From Telmatactis stephensoni (taxonomy: Eukaryota > Cnidaria > Anthozoa > Actiniaria > Isophelliidae): 64,000 nt of DNA. A model generated the notes under the pieces. That model was not told the DNA's origin. It was given only the letters and a program-made list of their open reading frames with translations, and made no database searches. The stretch is taken from positions 1 through 64,000 of the forward strand of contig JALIZF010001504.1 in NCBI GenBank assembly GCA_029948255.1, given 5' to 3'. A program made the translations under genes and the position numbers. The number at the start of each line of letters is the position of its first letter. Position 1 is the first letter of the stretch. Shown here piece by piece: positions 35,204 to 48,282 of the stretch.

Positions 35204-35521
35204 TCTAAAATTTTATATTTGTGATTTCCTAATTAAAAACAAGCATTTTTTCTCACAATTGTGTCCTCAGACAAGAACCACTCTTGCCTCAAAATGTTGT
35301 TCTACATATACTTATTTCACGAAAAACATTTCTTAAAACAAGCATTTTTATCTCAAAATTATCTCAGGACACAATTTTGAGATAAAAAGTGCTTGTTCTA
35401 AGGAAATGTATTTCTTCAATGCAGAACATTGTTTTGAGGCAAATGTGGTTCTTGTCTGAGGACACAATTTTGAGGAAAAAATTGCTTGTTTTAAGGAAAT
35501 CACAAATATGAAATTTTAGAG
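35204..35521. repeat. 318-bp foldback element
   Basis: CTCTAAAATTTTATATTTGT against ACAAATATGAAATTTTAGAG, with arms of about 150 bp carrying CACAATTGTGTCCTCAGACA. Between the MORN/RING and MBTPS2 promoters. Confidence 0.85.
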
Positions 35522-36571
35522 TGAAATAAATCTTGATAGAATATTGGGAAAAAAGATTCATTAAAAATCTTACCCATAAATCCTCACAAAACAATTTTTA
35601 CAGGAACCTATAAATTTTCTTGTGGGAAACTCTACTACTAGAGAAAGCTGAGATCTTGTACAGTTCAAATATCAGAGTACTATACTGATCTGCCCTACAG
35701 CTAATTCTGAAAATACAGTTGCATTGTGTTGCACTATTTATGCCGGAAGTAGCCCCAAAATTGAATTAGCTTTATAAGTACTTGAATAGTTTCACTTAAC
35801 ACTGAATAGTACTTGTTTGGACCGTTATTTCCTTGTTATTTTAAATCAAAAAGACGGCTTCTCGTGCAAGGCGGACATTTCTCAGAAATGGGCTGAGCTT
35901 GCAGCACTGCTGACATTCCCATTGCAAAACGTCTTTTCTGATCAGTAATCTATACAGTGCACTATCGTATAAAACACTAATTGATGAGGCTATAGGTCCA
36001 ATAGAACACTCCAAAAACACTATTCTTACCCTAATTGAATGGAGATGATTATTTTTCCAGCCAAATGTCATTGTTTTTCACTATCACTTTCGGATGTCGC
36101 GAAGTGACAACGGAAATACAGAAAGGGACTAAGTACTAGTCACCAGTCTGTCAATTTCCAAAATGGCGTCGTTACTTGGAGAAGTTTTGTCACTGTGAAA
36201 TCTTTTTATTTTCTTCATTTTTCTATGGATTATATTAACTGGATCATGGAATTTGATCGTGGAAATACAGTGAAGTCCTTGGCTCAGAAATTTTAATGGT
36301 TCTTGTTTGTTTTGGTATTTAATTTCAACCATTCAACGCATGGAAAACATCTCCTTTTGTCTTCCAAATTTTGCTTGTTTTGAAAGGATTAACGCAATTT
36401 CCGATAGGATCTTTATTCTTTTGATCTCTCATGAAAGAATTTATCCGATTGTCTTTCACAAAGGCATCATATACCTGTCTCTCCTGGGAATTATTCTCGA
36501 ATTTATGTAAACAATCACAAATAGTCCAGTCAGCAGAAATTGGAGCTCGCAGATTGTGAGATCAAAGAACA

Positions 36572-39500
36572 ATGCTGCGATCTTCTGGGGTTTATCTGGT
36601 AATCATATTTTGGACACTGGTTTTTATTATCAATGTAGCTCTAAAGGTTAGTTTTATATGAATACGTTTTGTAACATCACCTTCAATAATGACATTTGAT
36701 GGCTATGCAGCTATCAATAATCAGATACCATTGTGCAAGGGTCTGCCCTCCTCTGTCCCACACCTCCTGGGGGGAATTTGACATTTTTATTTAATAATGC
36801 CAGAGTCAAATTCTCCACAAGTATCAATTTACATATTCATTACCAGATCCCCTTTAGACTAGTTGACCATGTCAAATTCCCTACCCAGGGGAAGTTCTCC
36901 AAATCAAATTCCCATGGGTAGTAACACCCATAGGTGCATTAGGTAACGATGATGATGATGACAATATAATATTCGTAGTCAAATCAATAAAGTATTGTGT
37001 AGTTCCAGAAAATATCCACATCCCCACCATGGAGGAATTTGTAAATGGAACTCCCTATCCTTTGGAACTTCCATTTTTTATTCCATACAAACTCTGTAAT
37101 TTGGTTCTTTCTCTGACCCCCCTCCCCTCCAAAATTTCCACTTCCCTCTGTGGTGGGGGTATGGATATTTTCTGGAACTACACATCATGAAAAGTGCAAT
37201 AATGCTGGGCCACTGCTTAAAGAATTAACTGGAACACCAAGTCTGACTCAGCCATCTCGACACAGCAGACTTTGGTCAACAACCTTAAAACTTAAATCAG
37301 AGCAAAATATAATATAACTGTAATTACTACATGTTTTTTTGATGTAAATATGATTACTAAGAACACTAATAATAATAGTTGAGGTTTGTTTATTTTAGAG
37401 ATACAGACGCTACTCCCGTAAATATAGAGAACTTTTAGATGAAAATGGGGTTACAGTATCTCCATGTCAGATACGATGGTACACTACACGGTATAATCGC
37501 TGGTTTACCAAGATTGGTCAGTTTAATCCATACCTTTTGCATGTCTGGTTAACGATAGGTGTCTGGGTAGGTGTGACATTGATGTTTACATCTGTCATTG
37601 TTTTAACGATGACGTTGTACAAGGCTTTTACCAAGGAAGCACCAGAGCAGATACTAACGCCAGTGGTAAGTGGAAATTTTGATATATGCTATGAAATCAC
37701 AGCAATGCTCCAGCCTTTAAACTGACTTGGACACCATATTGGCCAGGTGCCATATTGTTACCATATGCCCTGACAACAATGGAACCATGGCAACCATTCA
37801 TGGTCCACCACCAGCAATGTAGCACCTGTCACACTAATATTAGAGAGCATAATTATGCACAAGCATGCTTTTGTTAAAACATATGTGAGTTCTTCTATAT
37901 GCACATGCCTTTGCCAAGATTGTAGAAAGTGAGAAAGCTTGGTGGGTTCTTCAGGGTCAAAATGCTAGGAATGATCGTCGGAAACCTCCAAAACATACCC
38001 TAAAAAATACCCAAATGCCAAAATTTTCTACCCTAAAAAATACCTAACAGCTCAAAAATACCCCTAAAAATACCAAAAAATCAAACAAATTGATTTTAAC
38101 GGTGTTCTAATAAAAAGGCAGTAAGTAAAAAAAAATCATCTCATTTATTTTGTACCCCTAAAAAAATACCATCTTTTCTGAAAAACCTTGGATTTTCTCT
38201 GACGACCCCTAAAAAATACCAAATCGGTGATATCAACCCCTAAAAAATATGACGATCATCCCTAGCACACCAATATAGGGAGTACCCCACCCCCCCGGTA
38301 ATAAATATTGTTCTATAGTGAAAATGGGAACCCCATCAATGATGGCACACACACGAAAAAGAAACTACATGTACTTGTATGCATGACGTCCTGGTTGACA
38401 AAAACATCTAGTGCTTGAGCTCTCTAATATAAAAATACTCATCTATCATATTTACTAGGGAGAGGAGAACAGGGCCAAAGCAATAAAATAATGAAGGGTT
38501 CCCTGTGAAAATGGCCTAAGTGACTTTTTTGATGATTTTTATTCAGTGGTTTAAAATGAACTTAACTTTCCTATGCTAAAAAAAACAATGTCTGGACATC
38601 CATAAAAAAGTCACTTAGGTCATTTTCACGGTAAACCCTTAAATTGATCTGCAATCAAGAATGGCCACATATGAGAGCCCAATATGGCAAATAGGTACCC
38701 TGCCCATGTAAGCAAGATATTTTGTAAGGGTATCTTGGAGGGTTTATGATTTTAGGAAGTACTTTAATTAAATATAATAAAGCAGATTATTTTATAAAAG
38801 AGAGGGAAAATGCATCTTGAAAACTAACATTTGAAGGGCTCCCTATGAAAGTGGCCTAAGTGACATTTCTGGTGATATTTCAATGGTATAAAATAATATC
38901 AATTAACTTTCCTATGCTAAAAAAATCAATGTCTGGACATCCATCCAAAAGTCACTTAGGTCATTTTCACAGAGAACCCTTCATTTCATATTTTCAGATG
39001 CCTGGAGTTAACCTACCATGGAGTCAAATATTGTACTATCTTATAACACTTGCAATCAGTGGTATTTATCATGAGATTGGGCATGCTGTTGCAGCTGTTA
39101 GGTAGTGTTTATTTGTTTGTTTGTTGTACATGGAATTTTTTCACAGTCTCACATAATTGGATGACCAGTAGTATTGCACTAAGAGCAGTTTTTTTAAGAG
39201 TGTTTACTGGACTATGCCTTGCTGTGGCCTTATCAGTGCTGTTATGTTATGTTATGTTATGTTATGTTAAGTCCATCACTATAAGATTAGCTTGGGGTTG
39301 GGTGTAGAAACAAAGGGAGGTCACCATGACAACCCTGCCACAGTTGACCACTCATCACACCAAGCAAACAGTGGGACTATACCTAACTAGTAGCCCTCCC
39401 CAGCTCAAGGGGGAGGGTTGGGTGGGGTGTGTGTGTGTGCTGAATGGGACAAATGATCCACAACAATCAGCAATCACAACAAGCAGCAAAGCTCAAATTC

Positions 39501-42500
39501 AAACTTAAATTTGTTTATTTGCCAATGAATACTACACATACATATATAAAAGTAATTGTATGCATATCTGGAGTGGTGACGAAATTTGACAGCAGACTTG
39601 GCATAAGTACACATAACCCCTGAACATCCTTGAGGGGCCCCCCACATTCACCCATTGAAATAGGAATTGGCCCAGGACATTCTTCTAGAATGTGCACTTT
39701 ATGCAGTTTATTGCTTTAACCTTTTGGACCTGCTGCCTCATGCTAGACACCTTTTGAGTGTATGTTTGAATCAAATTTCAAATTTTGAATATAATTTCTC
39801 ATTTTAAAGGGAGCAAGTCCGTGTAAATGGCTTTGGTTTATTTTTCATGGCAATATACCCTGGAGCTTATGTTGATCTCCATACTGATCACCTCAAACTG
39901 ATCTCACCCTTGCGTCAACTGAGAATTTACTGTGCTGGAGTATGGCATAATGTTGTGCTAGTGTTACTAGGGTTACTGTTGCTATGGTTACTGCCATACT
40001 TAATAGTTCCCTTGTATATGACTGGGCAAGGTGCTGTGGTGACAAACGTCATGAAGGTAGGTTTCAGTTTGAAATGTGATGATGATGATGATGATGATAA
40101 AGGTATGCAAAATGTCATATTTAAGGAATATAAAATGCGTGTGCATGTCTCTGTTCTGTGATATAAACACGATGGAAGATGTAGAGCAAGAGAAAAGCAA
40201 GATTAGGAACACAAGGCGTAGCCGAGTGTTTCTCTTGCTTTTCGAGTACTTTACATCTTCCATTGTGTTTATATCACAGTACAGAGACATAAGCAATCAT
40301 TTTATATTGCTTTTATAAAATATTTTCAACGTTTTTGTGTGAGCCATGTCTCTGTCCTCTGATATAAACATAGTAGCCAGCCAACAGCGGGCGTTATATC
40401 TCAAATATTTTATAATTATATGATAGAAGTATGACTGTCAAATGTACAATGTTGTGGTTCTGGTCTAAAATTTCTATAACACCATGACTTACTACCAATC
40501 GGGGATGCCTGAAACATCAGACTTTGAACCAACAAAATAATGCAAATAAAACTCAAACAAAAGCGTAGCATGTTACTCAGGGTAAAGAGCTGACTTTTCT
40601 TCCAGAATTCTAGGCCTTACTGCCAACCTGGAGCACCAGCCTGAATTACCTTAGACTTTGAATCCAACAAACAAATGAAGGGTTCCCTGTGAAAATGACC
40701 TATATAGATAAGTAACTTTTTGATGGATGTCCAGAGATTAATTTTTCCAGCATAGGAAAGTTAATTATACCATTTTATACCATTGGAAAAATATCATCCA
40801 AAAGTCACTTAGGCCATTTTCACATGGAACCCTTCAAATGCAAACAAAATCTACAAACAAAATAATACTCCCATAAATAAACTACAGCATTTTCTAACAG
40901 AATTCCCCAGTTTATGGAAGCATCAAAAGAGGAGACATCATCATGTCAGTTTATGGTTGTCAAGTATACAACAAGAATGACTGGTCCAATTGTGTATTCA
41001 AGACACTAAGCAAACCACAGCATGGCTACTGTAGTAATATGATTACAATAGCTAGGAAGACCTCATCTGATGGTAAGTGTCATTAGAATCCATCCAGACT
41101 GAGTTACATGTATGTGCGTTTTACAACCTGCAAGGGTGGCCCAGTAGTCCCAGTTTCAATTCCTAGATTGGATATCACGTGTCTGGAGTTTGTTTGTTTG
41201 TTCTCTCCCTTGCTTCAAGGTTTTTTCTGTGGGTCCTTTGTCTGTTTTTTTTCCTCCGTAAAAAAACAAAGCAGTAAGCTAAGACAGTTGTATGCACAGA
41301 ATATTAGAATGTAGTCAGGAAGGATGTGAGAGAGTGCTTGTAAATTAAACTAGCTGTATAGCTATTAGTACTCTTCCACTATAAAACAAAGTATTCATTA
41401 TAATAATTATAATCAAGGAAAAAAATTAAGGCTGTCCATGCTCTAGAAGTGCCTGGGTGCCTGAGGCACCAAACATTTTTTGATATTTTATGTAGCGTTA
41501 CACTATTTTTGTTGCAGGTGGTGTCTATATTGATGGTGTTTTTGATTGTTGTAAAAATGCTACTTCTTCAAGATTCTGTTTCAGATATCTTTCCATCAGC
41601 CATGCAAAGGTAAAACTGTGTTTCCTTGAAAGCCATTTGTGTGTTGTGGATTATTTTGGTAGTGCTCAACTTGTGTGTGCAAGTGATTTCAGAATCAAAC
41701 AGTGAACAAGAAATGACAAGAAACAATTGCCTAAATCATTTTCAACAGGAGTCAGATTGTTTTTGGACAGTCAGATTGTTTTTGGAAAGTGATTATTAAT
41801 CGAAATGCCCGTATTTTTCGATTAACTAATAATCGAATTTGAGGCGTATATGAAGATTCTGCTTTTTACGCGTACGAAAGCAGAATCTTCATAAAACTTT
41901 AATTCTTTGTTCTGCAAAATGTATTATGAACATTTTTACTTTTTTTGACGTTCTCAAAAATTTCTAATCACTTTGTTTTCTGGTTGGTTGCTGTGGTTGT
42001 CTTCAGAAGTTTTTCTGGACTTGGAAAGCCAATTTGAAGTTAGCTCATGTTTTTTTTTGTTTACATATAATGACAGCCAATCATCAAGCGAGAAACGTTT
42101 TCTGTTTCTCCGCCCGCTTTTCTCCGCCCTCATTTGCATATTGATCAAATACGCTTCAGTTGAATGCATTTTTGTTTATCAGTGTCAGTAGTTTTATAAT
42201 TCACAAATCAAAAGTTATAAATTACACAAGTTAAATTACACAAGTTAAATTACACAAGTTTATAATAATCTGGAGGGGTTTTTTTCGCGTGAATTCACTT
42301 TCAAAAACATACAAATATATTTTTCCTTTTTTACGTTCTAGAAAATTTTCATTCACTTTGTCTTTGACTTCCAGGTTCTCTTGACTTGGGAAGCCAATTT
42401 GAAGTCGACTCATTTTTTGACCAATAATCGTTTGTTTACATATAATGACAGCCAATCATCAAGCGAAAACGTTTTCTGTTTCTCCGCCCGCTTTTCTCCA

Positions 42501-45500
42501 CCCTCATTTGCATATTGATCAAGTACGCTAGCTTCAAAAATGCATTTTTGTTTATTCTATAATTCACAAATCAAAACTTATAAATTACACAAGTTAAATT
42601 ACACAAGTTTATAATAATCCGGAGTTTTTTTCGTGTGAATTCACTTTCAAAAACAAACAAATATATTTTTTTCCTCTTTTACGTTCTAGAAAGTTTTCAT
42701 TCACTTTGTCTGACTTCCAGGTTCTCTTGACTTGGAAAGCCAGTTTGAAGTCGACTCATTTTTTGACCAATCATCGTTTGTTTACATATAGTGACAGCCA
42801 ATCATCAAGCGAGAAACGTTTTCTGTTTCTCCGCCCGCTTTTCTCCGCCCTCATTTGCATATTGATCGAGTACGCTTCAAAAATGCATTTTTGTTTATTT
42901 TATAATTCACATATCAAAACTTATAAATTTCACAAGTTAAATTACACAAGTTTATAATAATCCGGAGGTTTTTTTTCCTGTGAATTCACTTTCAAAAACA
43001 AACTATATATATTTTTCCTCTTTTACGTTCTAGAAAATTTTCATTCACGTACTTTGTCTTTGACTTCCAGGTTCTCTTGACTTGGAAATCCAATTTGAAC
43101 TCGACTCATTTTTTGACCAATCATGGTGTGTTTAAGTAGAGACAGCCAATCACCATGCGAGAATTACTTTCTGTTTCTCCGCCTTCCTTTTTTCCGCCCT
43201 CATTTGCATATGCAAAACATTTTAATTTTTGTCTCTAAACTTCAGAGTTAAAAATTCAGGATTTTGTACAATCACGCGAACAAAACTCCGTAAAATTATA
43301 AACTTGTGTAATTTATAACTTTTGATTTGTGAAGCTACCAACACTACCAACATGCATTTTTGGATCGTACTTGATCAATATGCAAATTAGGGCAGAGAAA
43401 AGAGGGCGGAGAAACAGAAAGTAATTCTCGCATGGTGATTGGCTGTCTCTACTTAAACACACCATGATTGGTCAAAAAATGAGTCGACTTCAAACTGGCT
43501 TTCCAAGTCAAGAGAACCTGGAAGTCAAAGACAAAGTGAATGAGAATTTTCTAGAACGTAAAATAGGAAAAATATATATATATATATTTGTTTGTTTTTG
43601 AAAGTGAACTCACGTGAAAAAAAATTCCGGATTATTATAAACTTGTGTAATTTAACTTGTGTAGTTTATAACTTTTGATTTGTGAATTATAAAACTACTG
43701 ACACTGATAAACAAAAATGCATTTTTGAATCGTACTTGATCAATATGCAAATGAGGGTGGAGAAAAGCGGGCGGAGAAACAGAAAACGTTTGTCGCTTGA
43801 TGATTGGCTGTCATTATATGTAAACAAACGATGATTGGTCAAAAATGAGCAAACTTCAAATTGGCTTTCCAAGTCCAGAAAAACTTCTGAAGACAACCAC
43901 AGCAGCCAACCAGAAAACAATGTGATTAGAAATTTTTGAGAACGTCAAAAAGTAAAAGTAAAATCACTTTCCGAAAACAATCTGACTGTCCAAAAACAAT
44001 CTGACTCCTGTTTTTCATATTAAACAATAGTTAAATCTCTATTTTTAGGATATTTTTAGGATACATATATACATATATAAGTTGATTTGTTTTTATATAT
44101 ATATTTTTTCTTTTATCATTTTACATTATTTTTGATTTATTGTGTTCTAGTTATTTTATTTGATTATTTTATAGGCGCATTAGAGCATATCCATATGAAT
44201 TTTGCGCCCTATAAATAATATATTATTATATTCTTATTATTATTCTTGATTTCTCCCACATTTATTGTTCGTGTCACAGCTGCCATGTGGAAAGACTTTT
44301 TCCCTGGAAATTCATGCTTTGTTAAAATCAACAATATTGTGAGAAGAATCATCATCCCTTGAGAAAATCAATATTATGCTTGGTTTTTTGTTTGTTTGTT
44401 TGTTGTTGATGATGTTGTCGTTGTTGTTTTTGGCCAGTTTCATCCTCACTATATGCAGATGAAATGAGCAAAACAAAACTCCCTTCAGACCACCTATAGC
44501 TATAACGAGCCATTTTGAAATTGAAATGCCTGCTGCTTATATTGTTGTTACATTTTCTCTTTTTAACGAACATTTCAGGGTTATGCTTGTCTACCTGCAC
44601 GAAGTACAATGCAAGTTCGATCGTTTTGTGATAAACCTGAAGATTGTGTAGGGCCAGGTACTTCATGTAACACCAACTGATGCATGTGACTACGATTTAT
44701 GTTATGATTTATGAAGATGTTTCAATTGTATCTGACACTACAGCCTATCAGTGAACATAGCTTTATGATTGACCTACATTTTTTATTTTGTTTGTTTGTT
44801 TGTTGTTTTTGCCCAAAATTGATGTGTTGGGACACAATATGTTTTTGTATCAAATTGATGGCAATAATGTTGTGAGTCTTTGGAGATCGCTATGGAAAAC
44901 AGCAACATACTGCTTCCAGAAGAAATCGCTAAAATTCATAACTGCGCATCATATCACAAAATCTCAAATTTTATTTACGTTTTCAATGGCACTTGAAAAG
45001 CCCTTGAATTTTAGAAATTCTGCTCAAACTCCTTGAAAATTCCTTGAATTTATACTTTTAACAAAAAAAAGTAAGAGACTTGAATGGGATGGGAAACATA
45101 GAAATTCACTTTTTCTTTTACATGTAAGTGAGGGAAGAGGATGTCCTAGTATTTCAGTAAAACCATTAGTAAAAAATCGGGTAACACTATTCCTTGAAAA
45201 ATCGTTTTTGGGTCCTTGAATACTCCTTGAATTCTCCTGGAATTTTAAATTTATATATCTCAACACGAACCCTGATTGAAAGAAGAGATCATTCAAAACC
45301 GGCGTAACTGCAGAACGCACGTTAGAAAATCTCATTTTTTAACGCAAAGTGGCGCCTGTGTAATGCAACCTTTATTCCATGCAGGTGATAAAGCTTGCCT
45401 TCTCCCATCTCTGGATAACTCCAGCCGTTTACTAAGAATTATAAGAAATCAGGACTCTGATGTGTTGTATGTTGGTGACCCACGTTTACTTCATTACACA

Positions 45501-47152
45501 GGTAAAACAAGCAACTGGATCTTTTCCTGGGGGGTGGGGTGCTTTTGCAACTCGTTGGCTGGTTTATAAAAGCGCCACTTGTAAAGACTAGAGCTGGAAA
45601 GCACACTCTAGCGATCGCAATCGCATAGATGAATTTTGTTCTAAGATCAGTTTTGTGCAATCGTACCGGTCGTAGCGATGGCAGTTTTCGTATGAGTGTA
45701 AAACGGCAGTGGCGGATCCAGGGGGTTCGAAGGGGTCCATGGAACCCACCTTGAAGGTTTTAAGCCTTTTTTTGTCAAACATCGACCAAAGAATAGAGTA
45801 TTATACACAGCTGGGTTTAAAAAACGGAACACCCCTCGGAAAAATCCTGGATCCGCCACTGAACGGACCGCGCCGTACCGCACCCGTATCAGTGCCGTAA
45901 TGTCTATAAAAACATTTGAAATTCCTGCCGTAACCGTGCCGTACCGTGACCGTGACAGTACCGTAATGTCTATAAAAACATTTGAAATTCCTGCCGTAAC
46001 CGTGCCGTGACCATGCTGTTTTCACAGTCATACGAAAACTGCTCTATGGCAACCAGGCTCCCGTTTCACAAAGCGTCCGTAAGCATTATGAAATATTTAA
46101 GATATAACGCGCGCGCTGATATAAAAATAATAAAGCACTTGTTATTAAATGCTCGGAAAAATCGAAAACGAATTTGAGATTTATGAGTACTCGTCAGTTA
46201 CATACACTTTGTCAAACGGGAACCAGACCCAGTTGTGCAAAGGCTGGATAGCACTAGTAGTTGCTTTTATCCACTTGATAAGAATGTATCACACGGATAG
46301 CACTATCCACCCTTGCAAAAAAGATGGCGATGTGTAGAGGCTTACTCATTTAGTATGATTAATTTTTAAACTGTTTGTTTGCATTGCAGTGCTGATCAGC
46401 AATTTTATCCCTAGAAGTCCATTTATACCCTTAGATCTACCAAGTATAATTGAAACATTCCTAATGTATCCTTTTGATGCATCACAAGAAAATCGTTTTG
46501 TGGAGACATTACAAAGGTTCAAGGCCCGGGCAAATGATTCAACATTTTCTGTAACGTAGTTGCACCGTGTGTCCACCCCTGCAACGATTGCACACAGCTG
46601 CAGTTTAGGATAGAGTTCTTCTTCTGTAATATTGCAGGGGTGGACACACGGTGCAACTGTGTTGAGCGCTATGTTGCAGAAAATGGTCCGGTTCTTTAGA
46701 CAGACACAAACACACAGACCGACTGACAGACAGACAGTAAGACAGACAAATTCTCTGGAAGTTGGTAAGTAGTCATCACTAAACTCTGCTGTCACCACCA
46801 TCATCATCATCATCATCACCACCACCATCAGCAGCAGCAGCATCACCACCACCCCCATTATCATTGTCATCGGCATCATTGCCATCATATAATAACCAAC
46901 ATCGATCATTCTTCCTTAACACGTAACAGATATTTAATTTCTCTATCAGGGGCGTTGGCATTACTCAATATGGTCCCTTGTTATTCTCTTGATGGTCAAT
47001 GGGCCCTTTTTGCTTTAGTTGAACATACCCTTGTAAATATAGTCCCCAATGAAGATCAACGAAGCACACTATGTAATGTGATATTGACCCTGGGTACTCT
47101 TTTATTGGGTGCTAACATAACTCTAGCATTATGGACCCTTGGAAGTGTATAG
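36572..47152 (+). CDS. MBTPS2: Membrane-bound transcription factor site-2 protease (10 exons)
   Basis: Intramembrane zinc metalloprotease (S2P, M50 family) that makes the second cut in SREBP and ATF6 precursors in the Golgi. Exons: 36572-36646, 37399-37665, 38998-39101, 39810-40056, 40901-41072, 41518-41609, 44579-44657, 45385-45501, 46390-46465, 46930-47152; total 1452 nt, 483 aa, all phases consistent. The zinc motif HEIGH is at residues 139-143 ([20 protein letters not shown]). The third ligand lies in [12 protein letters not shown] (Asp431). A PDZ-like lumenal insert with many cysteines (SCFCFR-type region, exons 5-8) and several hydrophobic segments follow human S2P order. [13 protein letters not shown] matches the human protein almost exactly and fixes the exon 9/10 splice sites. 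The Ser-rich linker of human S2P (519 aa) is absent. Introns hold many MITEs and a 2.3 kb foldback element. Confidence 0.95.
36996..37186. mobile_element. 190-bp MITE in MBTPS2 intron 1
   Basis: Ends TGTGTAGTTCCAGAAAATAT and complement (about 24 bp), AT-rich core. Confidence 0.85.
38486..38642. mobile_element. MITE family G, copy 1
   Basis: TGAAGGGTTCCCTGTGAAAA termini, AACTTTCCTATGCTAAAAAA core; MBTPS2 intron 2. Confidence 0.85.
38828..38984. mobile_element. MITE family G, copy 2
   Basis: Same orientation as copy 1, 190 bp further on; ends 14 bp before MBTPS2 exon 3 and so contributes to the acceptor region. Confidence 0.85.
39238..39269 (+). repeat. (GTTAT)n microsatellite
   Basis: Six GTTAT units in MBTPS2 intron 3. 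Confidence 0.9.
40131..40312. repeat. 180-bp foldback element
   Basis: TGATATAAACACGATGGAAG / CTTCCATTGTGTTTATATCA arms with AAGAGAAAAGCAAG near the centre; MBTPS2 intron 4. Confidence 0.85.
40676..40838. mobile_element. MITE family G, copy 3 (inverted core)
   Basis: TGAAGGGTTCCCTGTGAAAA start, with the core reversed relative to copies 1 and 2; MBTPS2 intron 4. Confidence 0.85.
41115..41325 (+). mobile_element. SINE tail-like sequence, copy 2
   Basis: GGATATCACGTG...GTTTGTTTGTTCTCTCCC...GGTTTTTTCTGTGGGTCC then TTGTATGCACAGAATATTAG. Decayed. Confidence 0.45.
41744..44012. mobile_element. Composite foldback transposon (2.27 kb)
   Basis: Ends CAGGAGTCAGATTGTTTTTG and complement. Left half has four tandem units (about 345-375 bp) and the right half two inverted units, each with a GACAGCCAATCATCAAGCG block, TTTCTCCGCCCGC and CATTTGCATATTGATC. 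No transposase. Lies entirely in MBTPS2 intron 6. Confidence 0.9.
45681..46043. mobile_element. MITE family B copy with internal duplication and a nested insertion
   Basis: GCAGTTTTCGTATGAGTGTA ... CAGTCATACGAAAACTGC. The body AAAACATTTGAAATTCCTGC occurs twice. Split at 45707-45861 by another element. MBTPS2 intron 8. Confidence 0.85.
45707..45861. mobile_element. CAGTGGCGGATCC element, 155 bp, nested
   Basis: Termini CAGTGGCGGATCCAGG / complement, flanked by the 5-bp duplication AACGG (45702-45706, 45862-45866). Confidence 0.9.
46560..46657. mobile_element. MITE family F copy
   Basis: GTTGCACCGTGTGTCCACCC and complement, 98 bp; MBTPS2 intron 9. Confidence 0.85.
46795..46860 (+). repeat. 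(CAT/CAC/CAG)n trinucleotide repeat
   Basis: Imperfect trinucleotide run just before MBTPS2 exon 10. Confidence 0.85.
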
Positions 47153-47201
47153 TTAGCTCTCTATTTATTTATTTGTATCTTCTAAAGGTTTTATATTATG
47201 A

Positions 47202-47207
47202 AATAAA
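47202..47207 (+). promoter_or_regulatory. Poly(A) signal of MBTPS2
   Basis: AATAAA hexamer 50 bp after the MBTPS2 stop codon; a second near-copy follows at about 47218. Its position is right for the 3' end of this transcript. Confidence 0.6.
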
Positions 47208-47255
47208 AAAGGTTTAAAATAAATGGACTGGTTTGTTTCTTCATTGTGTTTTGAA

Positions 47256-47466
47256 TTAGTCCCCTTCACAGTTCTCCACAGTGCCATCTTGAAAGGTTGC
47301 CATGCATGCCTTAATTTGCATCGAAGCGAGAAGAACGGTGAGCCTGTGAATAATTGTCCTAGGTGTTAAAAAGGTATCTGTCATTGCATGCTCACCATTC
47401 GTCTCGCTTCGATGCAATGGCACGGCTACCTTTCAAGATGGCGCAGAGAACTGTGAAGGGGACTAT
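47256..47466. mobile_element. MITE family E, copy 2
   Basis: Matches 18985-19202, including AAGATGGCGCAGAGAACTGT at the right end. Confidence 0.85.
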
Positions 47467-47566
47467 TACAGATCTGTAGATCCGGAGCTTTTAGGTCATC
47501 GACCCATCTTCCGGGGAAGGGAAAAAGAATATTTACAACGCCAATGAATAATTAAGCCAATGGCCG

Positions 47567-47665
47567 GCTCTCAAGGGAGGGAGGGAGGGAGGAGGGGGAG
47601 GGGAGGGGAGGGGGGAAGAAGTGGAAAGGGGAGGGGGACTGGGGAGAAGGGGAGGAAAGGGAGAC
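47567..47665 (+). repeat. GGGA-rich purine tract
   Basis: About 100 bp nearly all G/A (GGGAGGGAGGGAGGAGGGGG). Confidence 0.9.
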
Positions 47666-47784
47666 CAAGTGTTAAATTTATGAGAGGTTTAAAATGCTTG
47701 ACAATGTCTGTTTTTATCGTTGGCAAACCTTTTTCTTTTTCATTTGGTCACACACGGCGGGCTGTGGTCTCAACGCAACCTCTG

Positions 47785-48075
47785 CAAAATAACAATTGCA
47801 CACATGTATCTACCCCTACAATGTTACGCGCAACGTAGAACTCGATCCTAAACCTGAAGCTGTTGCGCGCAACTAAACACGATGCAATTCTATTCACCAA
47901 TTTCCATACATCGGTTCAGTGATCACACAAAGCATTGAAGCGAGGCTCCAGGGTACACACAAAGGATTATTCCAATTTGTACCCTGAAGCCTCGCTTAGA
48001 TGCTTTATGTGTGACCACTGAACCAATGTATGGAAGTTGGTGTATGTTGTGCGCGATGTTAGAGAAAGTGGCATC
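47785..48075. mobile_element. MITE family F copy split by a nested foldback
   Basis: Family F halves (ACGCGCAACGTAGAACTCGA; TGTTGTGCGCGATGTTAGAG) flank a separate foldback at 47894-48045 (CACCAATTTCCATACATCGG / complement). Confidence 0.75.
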
Positions 48076-48282
48076 GTACAGTAGTCACTAATAATTTAGA
48101 TGATTCTTACTCGATCTAGACGTTTCGGACTTGAAACTGCGACCTTGATCGGTGGAAAATTGTGTAGTTATTGCAGCTTTTGTATATATACTAGGGATAT
48201 GGATGTGTTCACTGATTGCATGTTGATCCGCACACCGAGTACCATGCTTCTAAGTCTCTTGTTCAATAGCTCTTGTCCAGGC

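Noticed and set aside
36163..36199. Short ORF beginning MASLLGEV after an AAAATGGCG start context
   Set aside because: Only 11 codons and no splice donor that would extend it; possibly a non-coding first exon or chance.
41973..43920. Similar ORFs on both strands ([15 protein letters not shown] and relatives)
   Set aside because: They recur because the foldback unit recurs in both orientations. No shared start or codon conservation, and no transposase motif.
46346..46909. 187-aa minus-strand ORF with Met-rich and Cys/Val-rich runs
   Set aside because: Overlaps MBTPS2 exon 9, a MITE and a trinucleotide repeat; no coherent protein signal.
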